From NCBI GenBank assembly GCA_963576725.1, contig OY755252.1:27114722-27178721 (forward strand): a stretch of DNA of 64,000 nucleotides, written 5' to 3'. Made by a program: the position numbers and the translations under genes. The notes under the pieces are model-generated. The model saw only the letters and a program-made list of their open reading frames with translations, was not told the DNA's origin and searched no databases. Positions 40,810 through 50,120 of the stretch are shown here, one piece after another. The DNA comes from Azorinus chamasolen. Its lineage: Eukaryota > Mollusca > Bivalvia > Cardiida > Solecurtidae. The first letter of the stretch is position 1. Every line of letters begins with the position of its first letter.

Positions 40810-41028
40810 CGTCTAATCATCTATCCAGCTGTTTTTCTCCCCACTTATCCCTTGTAGCTTTGATCTACAAAATTTGTCGTCTGCTTCAATTTTTAGATTA
40901 CCTTTGTCTTACATTTCAGTCCTGCTAGAGTGTCAAACAGTTTGGATTCTGATCAGATACTGAGTTCTTGAATGTCTCATTTGGATCCAAACTGTACACA
41001 AACTTTGTCACTGACTTGTGGCTAGTTA
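40810..41028. repeat. MITE family H, diverged
   Basis: Arms CAGTTTGGATTCTGATCAGA / TGTCTCATTTGGATCCAAAC, preceded by the family motif GTCGTCTGCTTCAAT. Confidence 0.65.
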
Positions 41029-41280
41029 TCCCTTTCCCTCATATTCTAATAGAAACATCTTTTCACACATTTACAAACAAGACCCAGAACAGACGGCTTC
41101 TATAGGAGTCGTCTGATCAGGGTCTGCTCTGTTTGCTAATGAAATTTGACAGATCTGTTTTCTTAGTTTCTAAAATGACTACAATGTTCCACCTTTTATA
41201 ATTTATTTATATCTAAATCGTCCATGAATTTTTAGAAAGTATTGAAATTTGGACTAGATATAGAACAGGGAAAGTGTTAT
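41026..41280 (+). repeat. MITE family A with a TTAT target duplication
   Basis: Both ends are flanked by TTAT (41026-41029, 41277-41280) instead of TTAA. Hairpin CCCAGAACAGACGGCTTC / GGAGTCGTCTGATCAGGG. Confidence 0.85.
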
Positions 41281-41503
41281 GAAAGAGTAGAGTGGGCTGT
41301 ATCATGGTCTGGCCGAGCCTGTCACAGATTTCATCAGTTTTTACTGTTTACCTCCTATAAATGCTATTTCATGCCTTTTGAAATGCCGAGTAGACTTTCA
41401 ATAGTCAGCATTCGAAAGGTGAAGTATGTTTGACCACTTCATAGCAGGACATACTATCATATTTATCCTTAAGATCACGACACTCAGATTGAGTGTCCTG
41501 ATC

Positions 41504-41755
41504 TTAACCCTTCGCTTGCTATTCACGTCAATATACCTACCTGTAAATAGTGAAGACCCAGATGAGACAGCTCCTGCAGGAGCTGTCTCATCAGGGTCTG
41601 CACTATTTACAAGTTGATTGTGCAACCAGTGCACTCCACAGCAGTGATTGCACAGCGAAATACTTAAACACAGTGAAGATATATATGTAATTATACAACA
41701 GGACATGGGTAAAGAAGGAGACATGTGTTTTAAAATTCAGCAAGCGAAGGGTTAA
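41504..41755 (+). repeat. MITE family F, predating the Penelope-like insertion
   Basis: TTAACCCTTCGCTTGCTATT to CAAGCGAAGGGTTAA. The host site was GATC-TTAA-GATC, next to a small hairpin (GATCACGACACTC / GAGTGTCCTGATC). Its last 21 bases lie inside the 52-bp target duplication of the Penelope-like element and so recur at 48588-48608. Confidence 0.9.
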
Positions 41756-41786
41756 GATCAGATAGTACTTTACTATTAGTGAGTTA
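41735..41786. repeat. Left 52-bp target duplication of the Penelope-like element
   Basis: ATTCAGCAAGCGAAGGGTTA ... TTAGTGAGTTA, identical to 48588-48639. Up to three bases at one edge and one at the other may be microhomology. Confidence 0.92.
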
Positions 41787-41854
41787 ACTAGTAGTAAAAC
41801 GGTGGTGGAACGTGAACGACCAAGTCAGATCAGATTTCTCTGTTTATTAAATAT

Positions 41855-41892
41855 ACCGACGTTTCGGTACTTACAAGTACCTTCTTCAGGGT
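41855..41892 (-). ncRNA. Hammerhead-like ribozyme motif, 3' copy
   Basis: On the minus strand: CUGAAGA (41889-41883), one extra A, helix II GGUAC/GUACC closing a short loop, GAAAC (41865-41861), then GUC (41860-41858) and GGU, which can pair with ACC before CUGAAGA to start helix I. Helix III is almost absent. Minimal hammerheads of this kind are reported in the flanking repeats of metazoan Penelope-like elements and are thought to act as dimers. Predicted cleavage is after GUC, between 41858 and 41857. Confidence 0.75.
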
Positions 41893-42186
41893 TATACATA
41901 AAAATATCCAAAGCAAACTTTACTGAGGTAGGGTTTTTTCGGTGCCTTTCTAGTCACGTGATACGTACTGTGACGTTAAACTGTTGAATTGGTATCCAAT
42001 GGAGATGAGACAGCTAAAAAATGGTGTATGCCTAAAATAAAGATAGTGGGCATATACCATGTTTTAATGCTGATTATTATGGTGGTATACTAGTTAACAG
42101 ACGTAACTGTATGTAATTTAGTTTGTGAAAATGTACTGTGAGTAGAAAAACGAATAAAGAAACCAACCTGCAAGTCTTAAAGTTTT

Positions 42187-42753
42187 CTATGTGAAAATCC
42201 CATAGACAGAATAGATGAATATTTCAGTGTCTTTATCACTGTTTCTCTCGTCCATACATATCGTAGTGTTACTATCCGTTGAGGTTAAGTCCAGGGGTGT
42301 GGCTTCAAATGTTAAGTCGTCTGTGGTGCTGGGTTTTTCTGTGGGTTCTGGTAGTGGGCTGATTTGTCGTGGTACTCGTATCATTTCTGTTAAAAGTGGC
42401 TGGATGTTGTCTGGTTTAGTGTAGTTAGAAGGTCCTGGTATGATCCTAAATCGGGGTTTGGCCTCAAAGGGTGGTATCCATTTTTGAATTGGTTTTGGAT
42501 TTGGAACGTCTACTTCTATTTTGATGAATTCTGTAAGGCATATGCTGTGGATGTTTTCTGCGTGTTTCTTGATAAAATCCCGTCTAGTGTAGGTTTTGGT
42601 GCAGCCTGGGCAGACGTAAACGAATCTTTTGGTTTCGTGTGTTCTCCAGTGTCTTTTCATGTTGGATATTGATCCTTTTATCATGAGATTGCACTTGGTG
42701 CACTGTCTTAATCTTTCCCCTATCAGTCTGTATTGTGGCGTGGAAGTGTCCAT
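42187..42753 (-). CDS. C2H2 zinc-finger ORF downstream of the Penelope-like RT (188 aa)
   Basis: Two fingers near the N-terminus: CTKC-x13-HWRTH (CX2CX13HX3H) and CPGC-x12-HAENIH (CX2CX12HX4H). A proline- and threonine-rich tail follows with no recognisable domain. The ATG comes one base after the RT stop (TAA-A-ATG), so the ORF is in the +1 frame. That frame stays open for at least 17 codons upstream of the ATG, so either reinitiation or frameshifting could express it. It is repeated identically in the second copy. DNA or RNA target recognition is a plausible role but only inference. Confidence 0.85.
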   Translation of the reverse strand: MDTSTPQYRLIGERLRQCTKCNLMIKGSISNMKRHWRTHETKRFVYVCPGCTKTYTRRDFIKKHAENIHSICLTEFIKIEVDVPNPKPIQKWIPPFEAKPRFRIIPGPSNYTKPDNIQPLLTEMIRVPRQISPLPEPTEKPSTTDDLTFEATPLDLTSTDSNTTICMDERNSDKDTEIFIYSVYGIFT

Positions 42754-42754
42754 T

Positions 42755-44989
42755 TTACTGTATAATGTTAAGTCCGGAAGGTTGTTTAGTCTGAAATTGC
42801 TCGATATAGCTTTCTTCTGTGCGTAGCCGAATGTTGTTGTTTTTTGTTGTTGTTGTTAGAACTGTAACGTCGAGATCGTGCGCTGAGTGCGAATTTGACG
42901 TAAAATGGCGGGAGACCGGTTTGTACTTATTTGTGCATCTTATATCATTTAGGTGTCCGTATAGGCGTTCCCTTAGTGTATTTCTTGTTTGGCCGACGTG
43001 TTGTATGCTGCATTTGTTGCAAGTAATGATATAAATGACACTGGCTGATTCACAGGTGTATGTTCCTTGTATGAAGAATAACTTTCCAGTCGTTTTGATT
43101 TTGATGTTGGATTTTCCGTTCATGTAGGGGCAAGCTGCGCAATTTTTTGAACATGGATAGCTTCCTTTATTGGCTGGTTTTGGATGTAGGTCTGTTTTGA
43201 CTAGTATATTACGTAGATTTTGTGGTTTTCTAAGCACTGTGAAAATTCTGGTAGACTGGAGGTTGCTGCAGGTGGGGCTTGACTGTAGTATTTGGAGGTT
43301 TTTGTCTATAATCCGGTTCATGTCAGGGTTTCGGGGGTTGTTTGTGAGTATCATTGGAATGGTTTTGTCTTTGTTGGGTATATCCTTAATTTGTAAAAGT
43401 GTGGTTCTATCTAGTTTTCTGGCTCTCAGGATGGCGTCGTTGATGGTCCTTGTAGGGTATCCTCTGGCTTTCAGATTATCCCGTAGTTTTATGGTGCAAG
43501 TGTCGAATAACTCCAGGTCGCTGCAAATTCGTCGTATTCTTACTGCTTGGCTGTAGGGTATGCTTAATTTTTGGTGTCTTGGATGGAATGAATTAAAGTG
43601 TAGGTACATGTTGGCGTCTGTGGGTTTTGAGTATAGTGTGGTCTTCAAATTGCCGTTGTCGTCTTTGTAGATAGTTGTATCTAAGAAGTTTGTTGAGCTC
43701 TGGCTGATATCAACAGTAAATTTGATCGTGGGATGGTGACTGTTGAGGGCTAAGATGAAGGAATCTAATTCCTCTCGGGGGTGTGCCCAGATCATAAAAA
43801 TGTCATCTATGAATCTCCACCAGACAGTTGGTAGTGTCTTCCTATTAGATAGGAATTCTCTTTCTATCTTATCCATGAATATTATTGCGTAGCTTGGTGC
43901 GCATTTGGTGCCCATAGTTGTTCCTGAGATTTGTTCGTAGAATTCTTCGTTGAATGTGAACGCTGTTTTTGTGAGGACGAAGTGTAAGAGGCGTAAGAGG
44001 ATCCAGGTTTTTGGTTCTGTTTGTTTTCTATGTTCTAATGCGTTTTTGGCTGCTAAAATTCCTTCTCTGTGTGGAATATTTGTGTAGAGAGCGGTTACAT
44101 CTATGGTTACTAGGTATGCATTTTTGGGTATAGGTCCTAATTGGTTCAGTTTTCGTAAAAAGTGGGTAGTATCTTTAATGTAGGATGGGCATGATTGTGC
44201 GCATGGTTGTATGTAGTGGTCTATAAATTCTGAGAGTTTTTCGGTTGGTCCGTCACATGCTGAGACAATGGGTCTGCCTGGGTTGTTCTTTTTGTGTATT
44301 TTTGGTAGAAGGTAGAAAACGGGGGTTCTGCAATGTTTCGGCATTAGGTAGTCTATGTGATCGTCCTTCAGTAGGCTGTGCTTTTTAAGGTATGTTAGGA
44401 ATTGGCAGATTTCTTTAGTAGCCTTGGCTGTTGTATCTTTGGGGGTCTTCTTGTATGTATTGGGATCCGATAATTGTCTGTGTCCTTCTTTTAGGTAGTC
44501 TACTTTGTTGAGAATGACAATGCTGCCTCCTTTATCCGCTGGTTTGATGATGATATTCGTATTGCTTTTTAGCGTGTTGATAGCTTGGAATTCCTTTTCT
44601 GAGATGTTGTAATCTTGATTATGTGTTTTTTTACCTCTGAGGGCCTGGTTCTTAATGATAGAGATAAATGTGTCTAGGGCTGCTGATTTTCCTGCCGGTG
44701 GTGTCCAACCTGAGCTAATTTTGAAAGGGTCTTGTTGTAGATCTGTGGTATCTTGATGGTCGAAGTGGTGTTTTAAACGTATTCTTCTTTCAAATAGTAG
44801 TAAATCCCTGCGTAGGTCTAGCTGGTTAAAGGTTTTTGGTGTTGGGCAGAATGTTAGACCTCTGCTTAGTATTAATTTCTCATCTCGAGTAGGCTCATAT
44901 GATGACAAATTAGTGATGTATTTACTGTAGTTTTTCAGCAGTAGGTTTTTGTCGTGGGTTTCTTTAGGTCTGAATCGTCTAGCTGGCAT
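42755..44989 (-). CDS. Penelope-like reverse transcriptase with GIY-YIG endonuclease (744 aa)
   Basis: RT landmarks: KPADKGGSIVIL (149-160), FYLLPKIHK (225-233), TIDVTALYTNIP with catalytic Asp297, GTTMGTKCAPSYA (356-368), FIDD (393-396), FLDTTIY and KPTDANMYLHFNSFHP. A Cys cluster C613/C617/C620 precedes the GIY-YIG domain: VIYIITCNKCSIQHVGQT (651-668), R675, H679 and TEES (724-727). Telomerase-like RT plus GIY-YIG is diagnostic for the EN-containing Penelope-like class. The Cys motif hints at the Neptune/Poseidon side, which I cannot resolve. The frame is intact. Confidence 0.95.
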   Translation of the reverse strand: MPARRFRPKETHDKNLLLKNYSKYITNLSSYEPTRDEKLILSRGLTFCPTPKTFNQLDLRRDLLLFERRIRLKHHFDHQDTTDLQQDPFKISSGWTPPAGKSAALDTFISIIKNQALRGKKTHNQDYNISEKEFQAINTLKSNTNIIIKPADKGGSIVILNKVDYLKEGHRQLSDPNTYKKTPKDTTAKATKEICQFLTYLKKHSLLKDDHIDYLMPKHCRTPVFYLLPKIHKKNNPGRPIVSACDGPTEKLSEFIDHYIQPCAQSCPSYIKDTTHFLRKLNQLGPIPKNAYLVTIDVTALYTNIPHREGILAAKNALEHRKQTEPKTWILLRLLHFVLTKTAFTFNEEFYEQISGTTMGTKCAPSYAIIFMDKIEREFLSNRKTLPTVWWRFIDDIFMIWAHPREELDSFILALNSHHPTIKFTVDISQSSTNFLDTTIYKDDNGNLKTTLYSKPTDANMYLHFNSFHPRHQKLSIPYSQAVRIRRICSDLELFDTCTIKLRDNLKARGYPTRTINDAILRARKLDRTTLLQIKDIPNKDKTIPMILTNNPRNPDMNRIIDKNLQILQSSPTCSNLQSTRIFTVLRKPQNLRNILVKTDLHPKPANKGSYPCSKNCAACPYMNGKSNIKIKTTGKLFFIQGTYTCESASVIYIITCNKCSIQHVGQTRNTLRERLYGHLNDIRCTNKYKPVSRHFTSNSHSAHDLDVTVLTTTTKNNNIRLRTEESYIEQFQTKQPSGLNIIQ

Positions 44990-45050
44990 AGCGAGTTTGG
45001 TTTAAAAGAGTTCAGCTGTAGATATTGGGTGTTGATGTCAATTTTTGTTC

Positions 45051-45626
45051 TCATTGACGGGTGCCGGATGGGCCTCCGCCGGCTTCTGTGGTGTTTTTAT
45101 TCGGAGCTCTCTTTGATGCTAGTTCTTTTTTCACCGATAAGACTATACTTGAAATAATGTCTGAGATTAGGTCGATTTCGTCTGTTGAGGTGCATGTTTT
45201 TAGGTGCTCTTGAATCTCATTTATTTCCTGTAGTAGGTGTGCTTTTCTAGTTTTCCAATAGTCTAGGAGGATGGTGGTTAGTTGGGTGCCGAAGTTGATG
45301 TGTGCTTCTTCCCACTTAATCTGGAGTGCTGAGTTAATAACTGGAACTTGTGGTGTAAGGTTTACCCGTAGCGATTTGGGTGTAGATTTAGAATTGATGC
45401 ATTTTTCTAGATAATCTATATGGTGTTCCGTTCTAGTGAGTTGGATGTTTAATTTCTTCAGAACTTTGAAGCGAGATACATTTTCTTGGTTAATACGGCG
45501 GTTGTTAGAGTCGTCCGTAGTTTTCCGTTTTTTTGGAGGCTGTGTATTAGACTGTGCCTGTACCGTTGTCATGGAGCTGAACGGTGTAGGGGTATTTTTC
45601 TCATGTTCATTCTCGGAATCCGACAT
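45051..45626 (-). CDS. Upstream ORF of the Penelope-like element (191 aa)
   Basis: Starts MSDSENEHEKN; PPKKRK at residues about 32-37 looks like a nu­clear localisation signal. A charged, Leu/Ile-rich middle (about 50-170) is probably helical or coiled-coil. It ends about 60 bases before the RT start, in another frame. It is present only in the full copy. I do not recognise a family. It could serve as an ORF1-type RNA-binding or import protein, which is inference. Confidence 0.75.
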   Translation of the reverse strand: MSDSENEHEKNTPTPFSSMTTVQAQSNTQPPKKRKTTDDSNNRRINQENVSRFKVLKKLNIQLTRTEHHIDYLEKCINSKSTPKSLRVNLTPQVPVINSALQIKWEEAHINFGTQLTTILLDYWKTRKAHLLQEINEIQEHLKTCTSTDEIDLISDIISSIVLSVKKELASKRAPNKNTTEAGGGPSGTRQ

Positions 45627-45881
45627 GGTGGCTCTCTTGATTGACAGTATTCCTCGTCACGAGGGGACGTTGGTGCCTTTTCAGGTGGATCCAAAGCTGG
45701 ATGCTGGAGATACGAGTTGAATCTTCAAATGTCCTCCCACACCTGACGGTTATCGAGTTCCAGATTCTGTCGAGATCGGATCCCAAACGGGATGCTGCGT
45801 TCCACTAGAGAAAACTAGTAGTAAAACGGTGGTGGAACGTGAACGACCAAGTCAGATCAGATTTCTCTGTTTATTAAATAT

Positions 45882-45919
45882 ACCGACGTTTCGGTACTTA
45901 CAAGTACCTTCTTCAGGGT
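45882..45919 (-). ncRNA. Hammerhead-like ribozyme motif, 5' copy
   Basis: Identical to the motif at 41855-41892 and placed just upstream of the full copy. Cleavage at both would release a unit-length RNA of 4027 nt. Confidence 0.75.
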
Positions 45920-46213
45920 TATACATAAAAATATCCAAAGCAAACTTTACTGAGGTAGGGTTTTTTCGGTGCCTTTCTAGTCACGTGATACGTACTGTGA
46001 CGTTAAACTGTTGAATTGGTATCCAATGGAGATGAGACAGCTAAAAAATGGTGTATGCCTAAAATAAAGATAGTGGGCATATACCATGTTTTAATGCTGA
46101 TTATTATGGTGGTATACTAGTTAACAGACGTAACTGTATGTAATTTAGTTTGTGAAAATGTACTGTGAGTAGAAAAACGAATAAAGAAACCAACCTGCAA
46201 GTCTTAAAGTTTT

Positions 46214-46780
46214 CTATGTGAAAATCCCATAGACAGAATAGATGAATATTTCAGTGTCTTTATCACTGTTTCTCTCGTCCATACATATCGTAGTGTTACT
46301 ATCCGTTGAGGTTAAGTCCAGGGGTGTGGCTTCAAATGTTAAGTCGTCTGTGGTGCTGGGTTTTTCTGTGGGTTCTGGTAGTGGGCTGATTTGTCGTGGT
46401 ACTCGTATCATTTCTGTTAAAAGTGGCTGGATGTTGTCTGGTTTAGTGTAGTTAGAAGGTCCTGGTATGATCCTAAATCGGGGTTTGGCCTCAAAGGGTG
46501 GTATCCATTTTTGAATTGGTTTTGGATTTGGAACGTCTACTTCTATTTTGATGAATTCTGTAAGGCATATGCTGTGGATGTTTTCTGCGTGTTTCTTGAT
46601 AAAATCCCGTCTAGTGTAGGTTTTGGTGCAGCCTGGGCAGACGTAAACGAATCTTTTGGTTTCGTGTGTTCTCCAGTGTCTTTTCATGTTGGATATTGAT
46701 CCTTTTATCATGAGATTGCACTTGGTGCACTGTCTTAATCTTTCCCCTATCAGTCTGTATTGTGGCGTGGAAGTGTCCAT
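46214..46780 (-). CDS. C2H2 zinc-finger ORF, second copy
   Basis: Identical 188-residue protein to that at 42187-42753, with the same TAA-A-ATG junction to the RT ORF. Confidence 0.85.
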   Translation of the reverse strand: MDTSTPQYRLIGERLRQCTKCNLMIKGSISNMKRHWRTHETKRFVYVCPGCTKTYTRRDFIKKHAENIHSICLTEFIKIEVDVPNPKPIQKWIPPFEAKPRFRIIPGPSNYTKPDNIQPLLTEMIRVPRQISPLPEPTEKPSTTDDLTFEATPLDLTSTDSNTTICMDERNSDKDTEIFIYSVYGIFT

Positions 46781-46781
46781 T

Positions 46782-48590
46782 TTACTGTATAATGTTAAGT
46801 CCGGAAGGTTGTTTAGTCTGAAATTGCTCGATATAGCTTTCTTCTGTGCGTAGCCGAATGTTGTTGTTTTTTGTTGTTGTTGTTAGAACTGTAACGTCGA
46901 GATCGTGCGCTGAGTGCGAATTTGACGTAAAATGGCGGGAGACCGGTTTGTACTTATTTGTGCATCTTATATCATTTAGGTGTCCGTATAGGCGTTCCCT
47001 TAGTGTATTTCTTGTTTGGCCGACGTGTTGTATGCTGCATTTGTTGCAAGTAATGATATAAATGACACTGGCTGATTCACAGGTGTATGTTCCTTGTATG
47101 AAGAATAACTTTCCAGTCGTTTTGATTTTGATGTTGGATTTTCCGTTCATGTAGGGGCAAGCTGCGCAATTTTTTGAACATGGATAGCTTCCTTTATTGG
47201 CTGGTTTTGGATGTAGGTCTGTTTTGACTAGTATATTACGTAGATTTTGTGGTTTTCTAAGCACTGTGAAAATTCTGGTAGACTGGAGGTTGCTGCAGGT
47301 GGGGCTTGACTGTAGTATTTGGAGGTTTTTGTCTATAATCCGGTTCATGTCAGGGTTTCGGGGGTTGTTTGTGAGTATCATTGGAATGGTTTTGTCTTTG
47401 TTGGGTATATCCTTAATTTGTAAAAGTGTGGTTCTATCTAGTTTTCTGGCTCTCAGGATGGCGTCGTTGATGGTCCTTGTAGGGTATCCTCTGGCTTTCA
47501 GATTATCCCGTAGTTTTATGGTGCAAGTGTCGAATAACTCCAGGTCGCTGCAAATTCGTCGTATTCTTACTGCTTGGCTGTAGGGTATGCTTAATTTTTG
47601 GTGTCTTGGATGGAATGAATTAAAGTGTAGGTACATGTTGGCGTCTGTGGGTTTTGAGTATAGTGTGGTCTTCAAATTGCCGTTGTCGTCTTTGTAGATA
47701 GTTGTATCTAAGAAGTTTGTTGAGCTCTGGCTGATATCAACAGTAAATTTGATCGTGGGATGGTGACTGTTGAGGGCTAAGATGAAGGAATCTAATTCCT
47801 CTCGGGGGTGTGCCCAGATCATAAAAATGTCATCTATGAATCTCCACCAGACAGTTGGTAGTGTCTTCCTATTAGATAGGAATTCTCTTTCTATCTTATC
47901 CATGAATATTATTGCGTAGCTTGGTGCGCATTTGGTGCCCATAGTTGTTCCTGAGATTTGTTCGTAGAATTCTTCGTTGAATGTGAACGCTGTTTTTGTG
48001 AGGACGAAGTGTAAGAGGCGTAAGAGGATCCAGGTTTTTGGTTCTGTTTGTTTTCTATGTTCTAATGCGTTTTTGGCTGCTAAAATTCCTTCTCTGTGTG
48101 GAATATTTGTGTAGAGAGCGGTTACATCTATGGTTACTAGGTATGCATTTTTGGGTATAGGTCCTAATTGGTTCAGTTTTCGTAAAAAGTGGGTAGTATC
48201 TTTAATGTAGGATGGGCATGATTGTGCGCATGGTTGTATGTAGTGGTCTATAAATTCTGAGAGTTTTTCGGTTGGTCCGTCACATGCTGAGACAATGGGT
48301 CTGCCTGGGTTGTTCTTTTTGTGTATTTTTGGTAGAAGGTAGAAAACGGGGGTTCTGCAATGTTTCGGCATTAGGTAGTCTATGTGATCGTCCTTCAGTA
48401 GGCTGTGCTTTTTAAGGTATGTTAGGAATTGGCAGATTTCTTTAGTAGCCTTGGCTGTTGTATCTTTGGGGGTCTTCTTGTATGTATTGGGATCCGATAA
48501 TTGTCTGTGTCCTTCTTTTAGGTAGTCTACTTTGTTGAGAATGACAATGCTGCCTCCTTTATCCGCTGGTTTGATGATGATATTCGTATT
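46782..48590 (-). pseudogene. Penelope-like RT/GIY-YIG, N-terminally truncated copy
   Basis: Encodes residues 143-744 of the RT protein without change, so all RT and GIY-YIG motifs persist. The frame runs on into flanking DNA to an ATG at 48749, adding about 53 residues that come from the target duplication and a family A MITE and not from the element. Confidence 0.9.
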
Positions 48591-48639
48591 CAGCAAGCGA
48601 AGGGTTAAGATCAGATAGTACTTTACTATTAGTGAGTTA
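48588..48639. repeat. Right 52-bp target duplication of the Penelope-like element
   Basis: Identical to 41735-41786. It carries the terminal CAAGCGAAGGGTTAA of the family F MITE, which is otherwise absent here. Confidence 0.92.
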
Positions 48640-48646
48640 GTAAAGC

Positions 48647-48891
48647 TTAACCCTTTACCTGTTTCATATTTATTTAAAAAAAAAAACACCTCATGAATAT
48701 GCATGCACAAAATTAATAAAATAGAACATGGAAAAGGGCTTTTGATCACTAATGTGGAATTTAGTGTGTAATCAGATCTTTAAATTTCCAAAAGCAAAAA
48801 GCAGACCCTGACCAGATAATTATATGCTGTCTGATATGGGTCTACTCTGTTTCCAAATGTGTGAACATGACTGTGTTTATATGAGGGATAG
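48647..48891 (-). repeat. Family A, diverged
   Basis: TTAACCCTTTACCTGTTTCAT to ATGAGGGATAGGG. Hairpin CCCTGACCAGATAATTATATG / CTGTCTGATATGGG. Confidence 0.6.
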
Positions 48892-48970
48892 GGAAGTTGA
48901 CAAGTCCATTCTGCACCATTTTGTTAAATGTAAATAAAATAGAAAAATGTGCAAATAGTGTAGGTCCTGA

Positions 48971-49188
48971 TTAACCCATTACCTCATAGGCTATTATTAG
49001 ACCCAACCTCTTTTGAAGAAATCTACCAAAAGGGACATTTACTAGAGAAAATGTATTTTTTTTAGAATTGTTTAGTTTTGAAACCATTGTGATAAATAGA
49101 GCATTTGCTCTTATGGAGCAACAACTTCAAAAAGTGGCTTTTACAGAGGCGTCAAAAGGTGCTTAGTTTTTATGTGGGAATGGGTTAA
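48971..49188 (-). repeat. MITE family B, second arm lost
   Basis: After GAGCATTTGCTCTTATGGAGC the right arm is missing and CAACAACTTCAAAAAGTGGC follows. Confidence 0.82.
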
Positions 49189-49236
49189 ACTTTTCTTACA
49201 GGAGCAGTTTTTGGCCTGTCTGAATATTTAGGGTAA

Positions 49237-49463
49237 TTAACCCATTCCCGTATATAGACGCCTTTTGACGCTTCTGTAAAAGTCACTTTGTGAAACCATT
49301 GTGATAAATAGAGCATTTGCTCCATAGGAGCAAATGCTCTATTTATCACAATGGTTTCAACACTACACAATTCTAAAATTTTCCTTTTTAGTAGTAAATG
49401 CTCCATTTCGGTAGATTTGTTCAGAGGTTGGGTCTAAAAATAGCCTATACGGGAATGGGTTAA
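49237..49463 (+). repeat. MITE family B
   Basis: TTAACCCATTCCCGTATATAG to ACGGGAATGGGTTAA. Near twin of 3520-3748. Confidence 0.9.
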
Positions 49464-49639
49464 GGAACTGGTAAACATTAGAACAAAGTGGTACAGTACA
49501 GATCTTGAAAACAATTTAACCCTTAACCTGATAGAGACACCTTTGCAAACAGCGTAGATCATTATCTGTTCCTTGGGTTATATATATGGAATTTTATAGA
49601 TCTGTTTCTACAGATTCTGCTATGTTCTTTTTCCATTGT

Positions 49640-49994
49640 TTAACCCTTTGCTACATAAATACGCCTTTCTGTGCCTTTGCAAACAGAGTACACTTTTAGT
49701 TGAGTCTGAGTTCGTTCTCAAGTTTTTGATTGGTCAGATTTGAGCCTTTGGCTTGAGAACTCAAATCTGGCCAATCAAAAGCTTGAGAATGAAACTCAGT
49801 CTCAACTTAAAGTTTTATAAGCATGGATCCAGGGTCTGCTCTGTTTGCTAATGAAAGTATAATTTTATATAGACATAATTCAAGAGTTTCTGCCATTGCC
49901 AAGAACATCTGTGTCCGTGTGCTATTATAACAGTTATTCTAATTCATATTCTTGATGTCATATCTTACATGAATATTCATGGAGTAATGGGATA
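49640..49994 (-). repeat. Family I element with foldback Q in its hairpin
   Basis: CTTTGCTACATAAATACGCC to GCAAACAGAGTA, then Q, then AGGGTCTGCTCTGTTTGC to ATTCATGGAGTAATGGG. A decayed I fragment precedes it (49516-49642). Confidence 0.65.
49692..49828. repeat. Foldback family Q with CCAAT motifs
   Basis: CACTTTTAGTTGAGTCTGAG to TTTTATAAGCATGGATCC. Arms TTTGATTGGTCAGATTTGAG / CTCAAATCTGGCCAATCAAA. It replaces the left arm and apex of the host hairpin. Confidence 0.7.
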
Positions 49995-50120
49995 AATACA
50001 ACTAAAGGGTTGAAAAGCAGAGATCAGATTAATGCAGAATACTAAAGCCACAACGCTTTACGTGGGTTTATAATGTCAGTTTCATTTGTCATCAAACCAA
50101 CTCCTCAAGGCTTGACTGCG

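Larger units (their letters stand above)
41786..48590 (-). mobile_element. Penelope-like retroelement, tandem partial dimer
   Basis: Antisense to the host gene. In element sense, a 5'-truncated copy (48590 to 45813) is followed directly by a full 4027-bp copy (45812 to 41786). This is the head-to-tail arrangement known for Penelope-like elements, where the partial copy acts as a pseudo-LTR. I found no base difference between the two copies by eye, and their encoded proteins are identical where they overlap. With identical flanking duplications this points to a very recent insertion. Confidence 0.92.
45813..48590 (-). mobile_element. Truncated upstream copy of the Penelope-like element
   Basis: 2778 bp, offset exactly 4027 from the full copy. 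It starts inside the RT ORF (residue 143) and lacks the upstream ORF and leader. Its 3' part, with the ribozyme motif, serves as leader for the full copy. Confidence 0.93.

Noticed and set aside
42215..47583. Plus-strand ORFs of 60-130 aa opposite the Penelope-like element
   Set aside because: They are antisense shadows of intact minus-strand ORFs, duplicated along with the element.
48591..48749. N-terminal extension of the truncated Penelope-like RT ORF
   Set aside because: This part is target duplication and family A MITE sequence read in frame by chance; it is not element protein.
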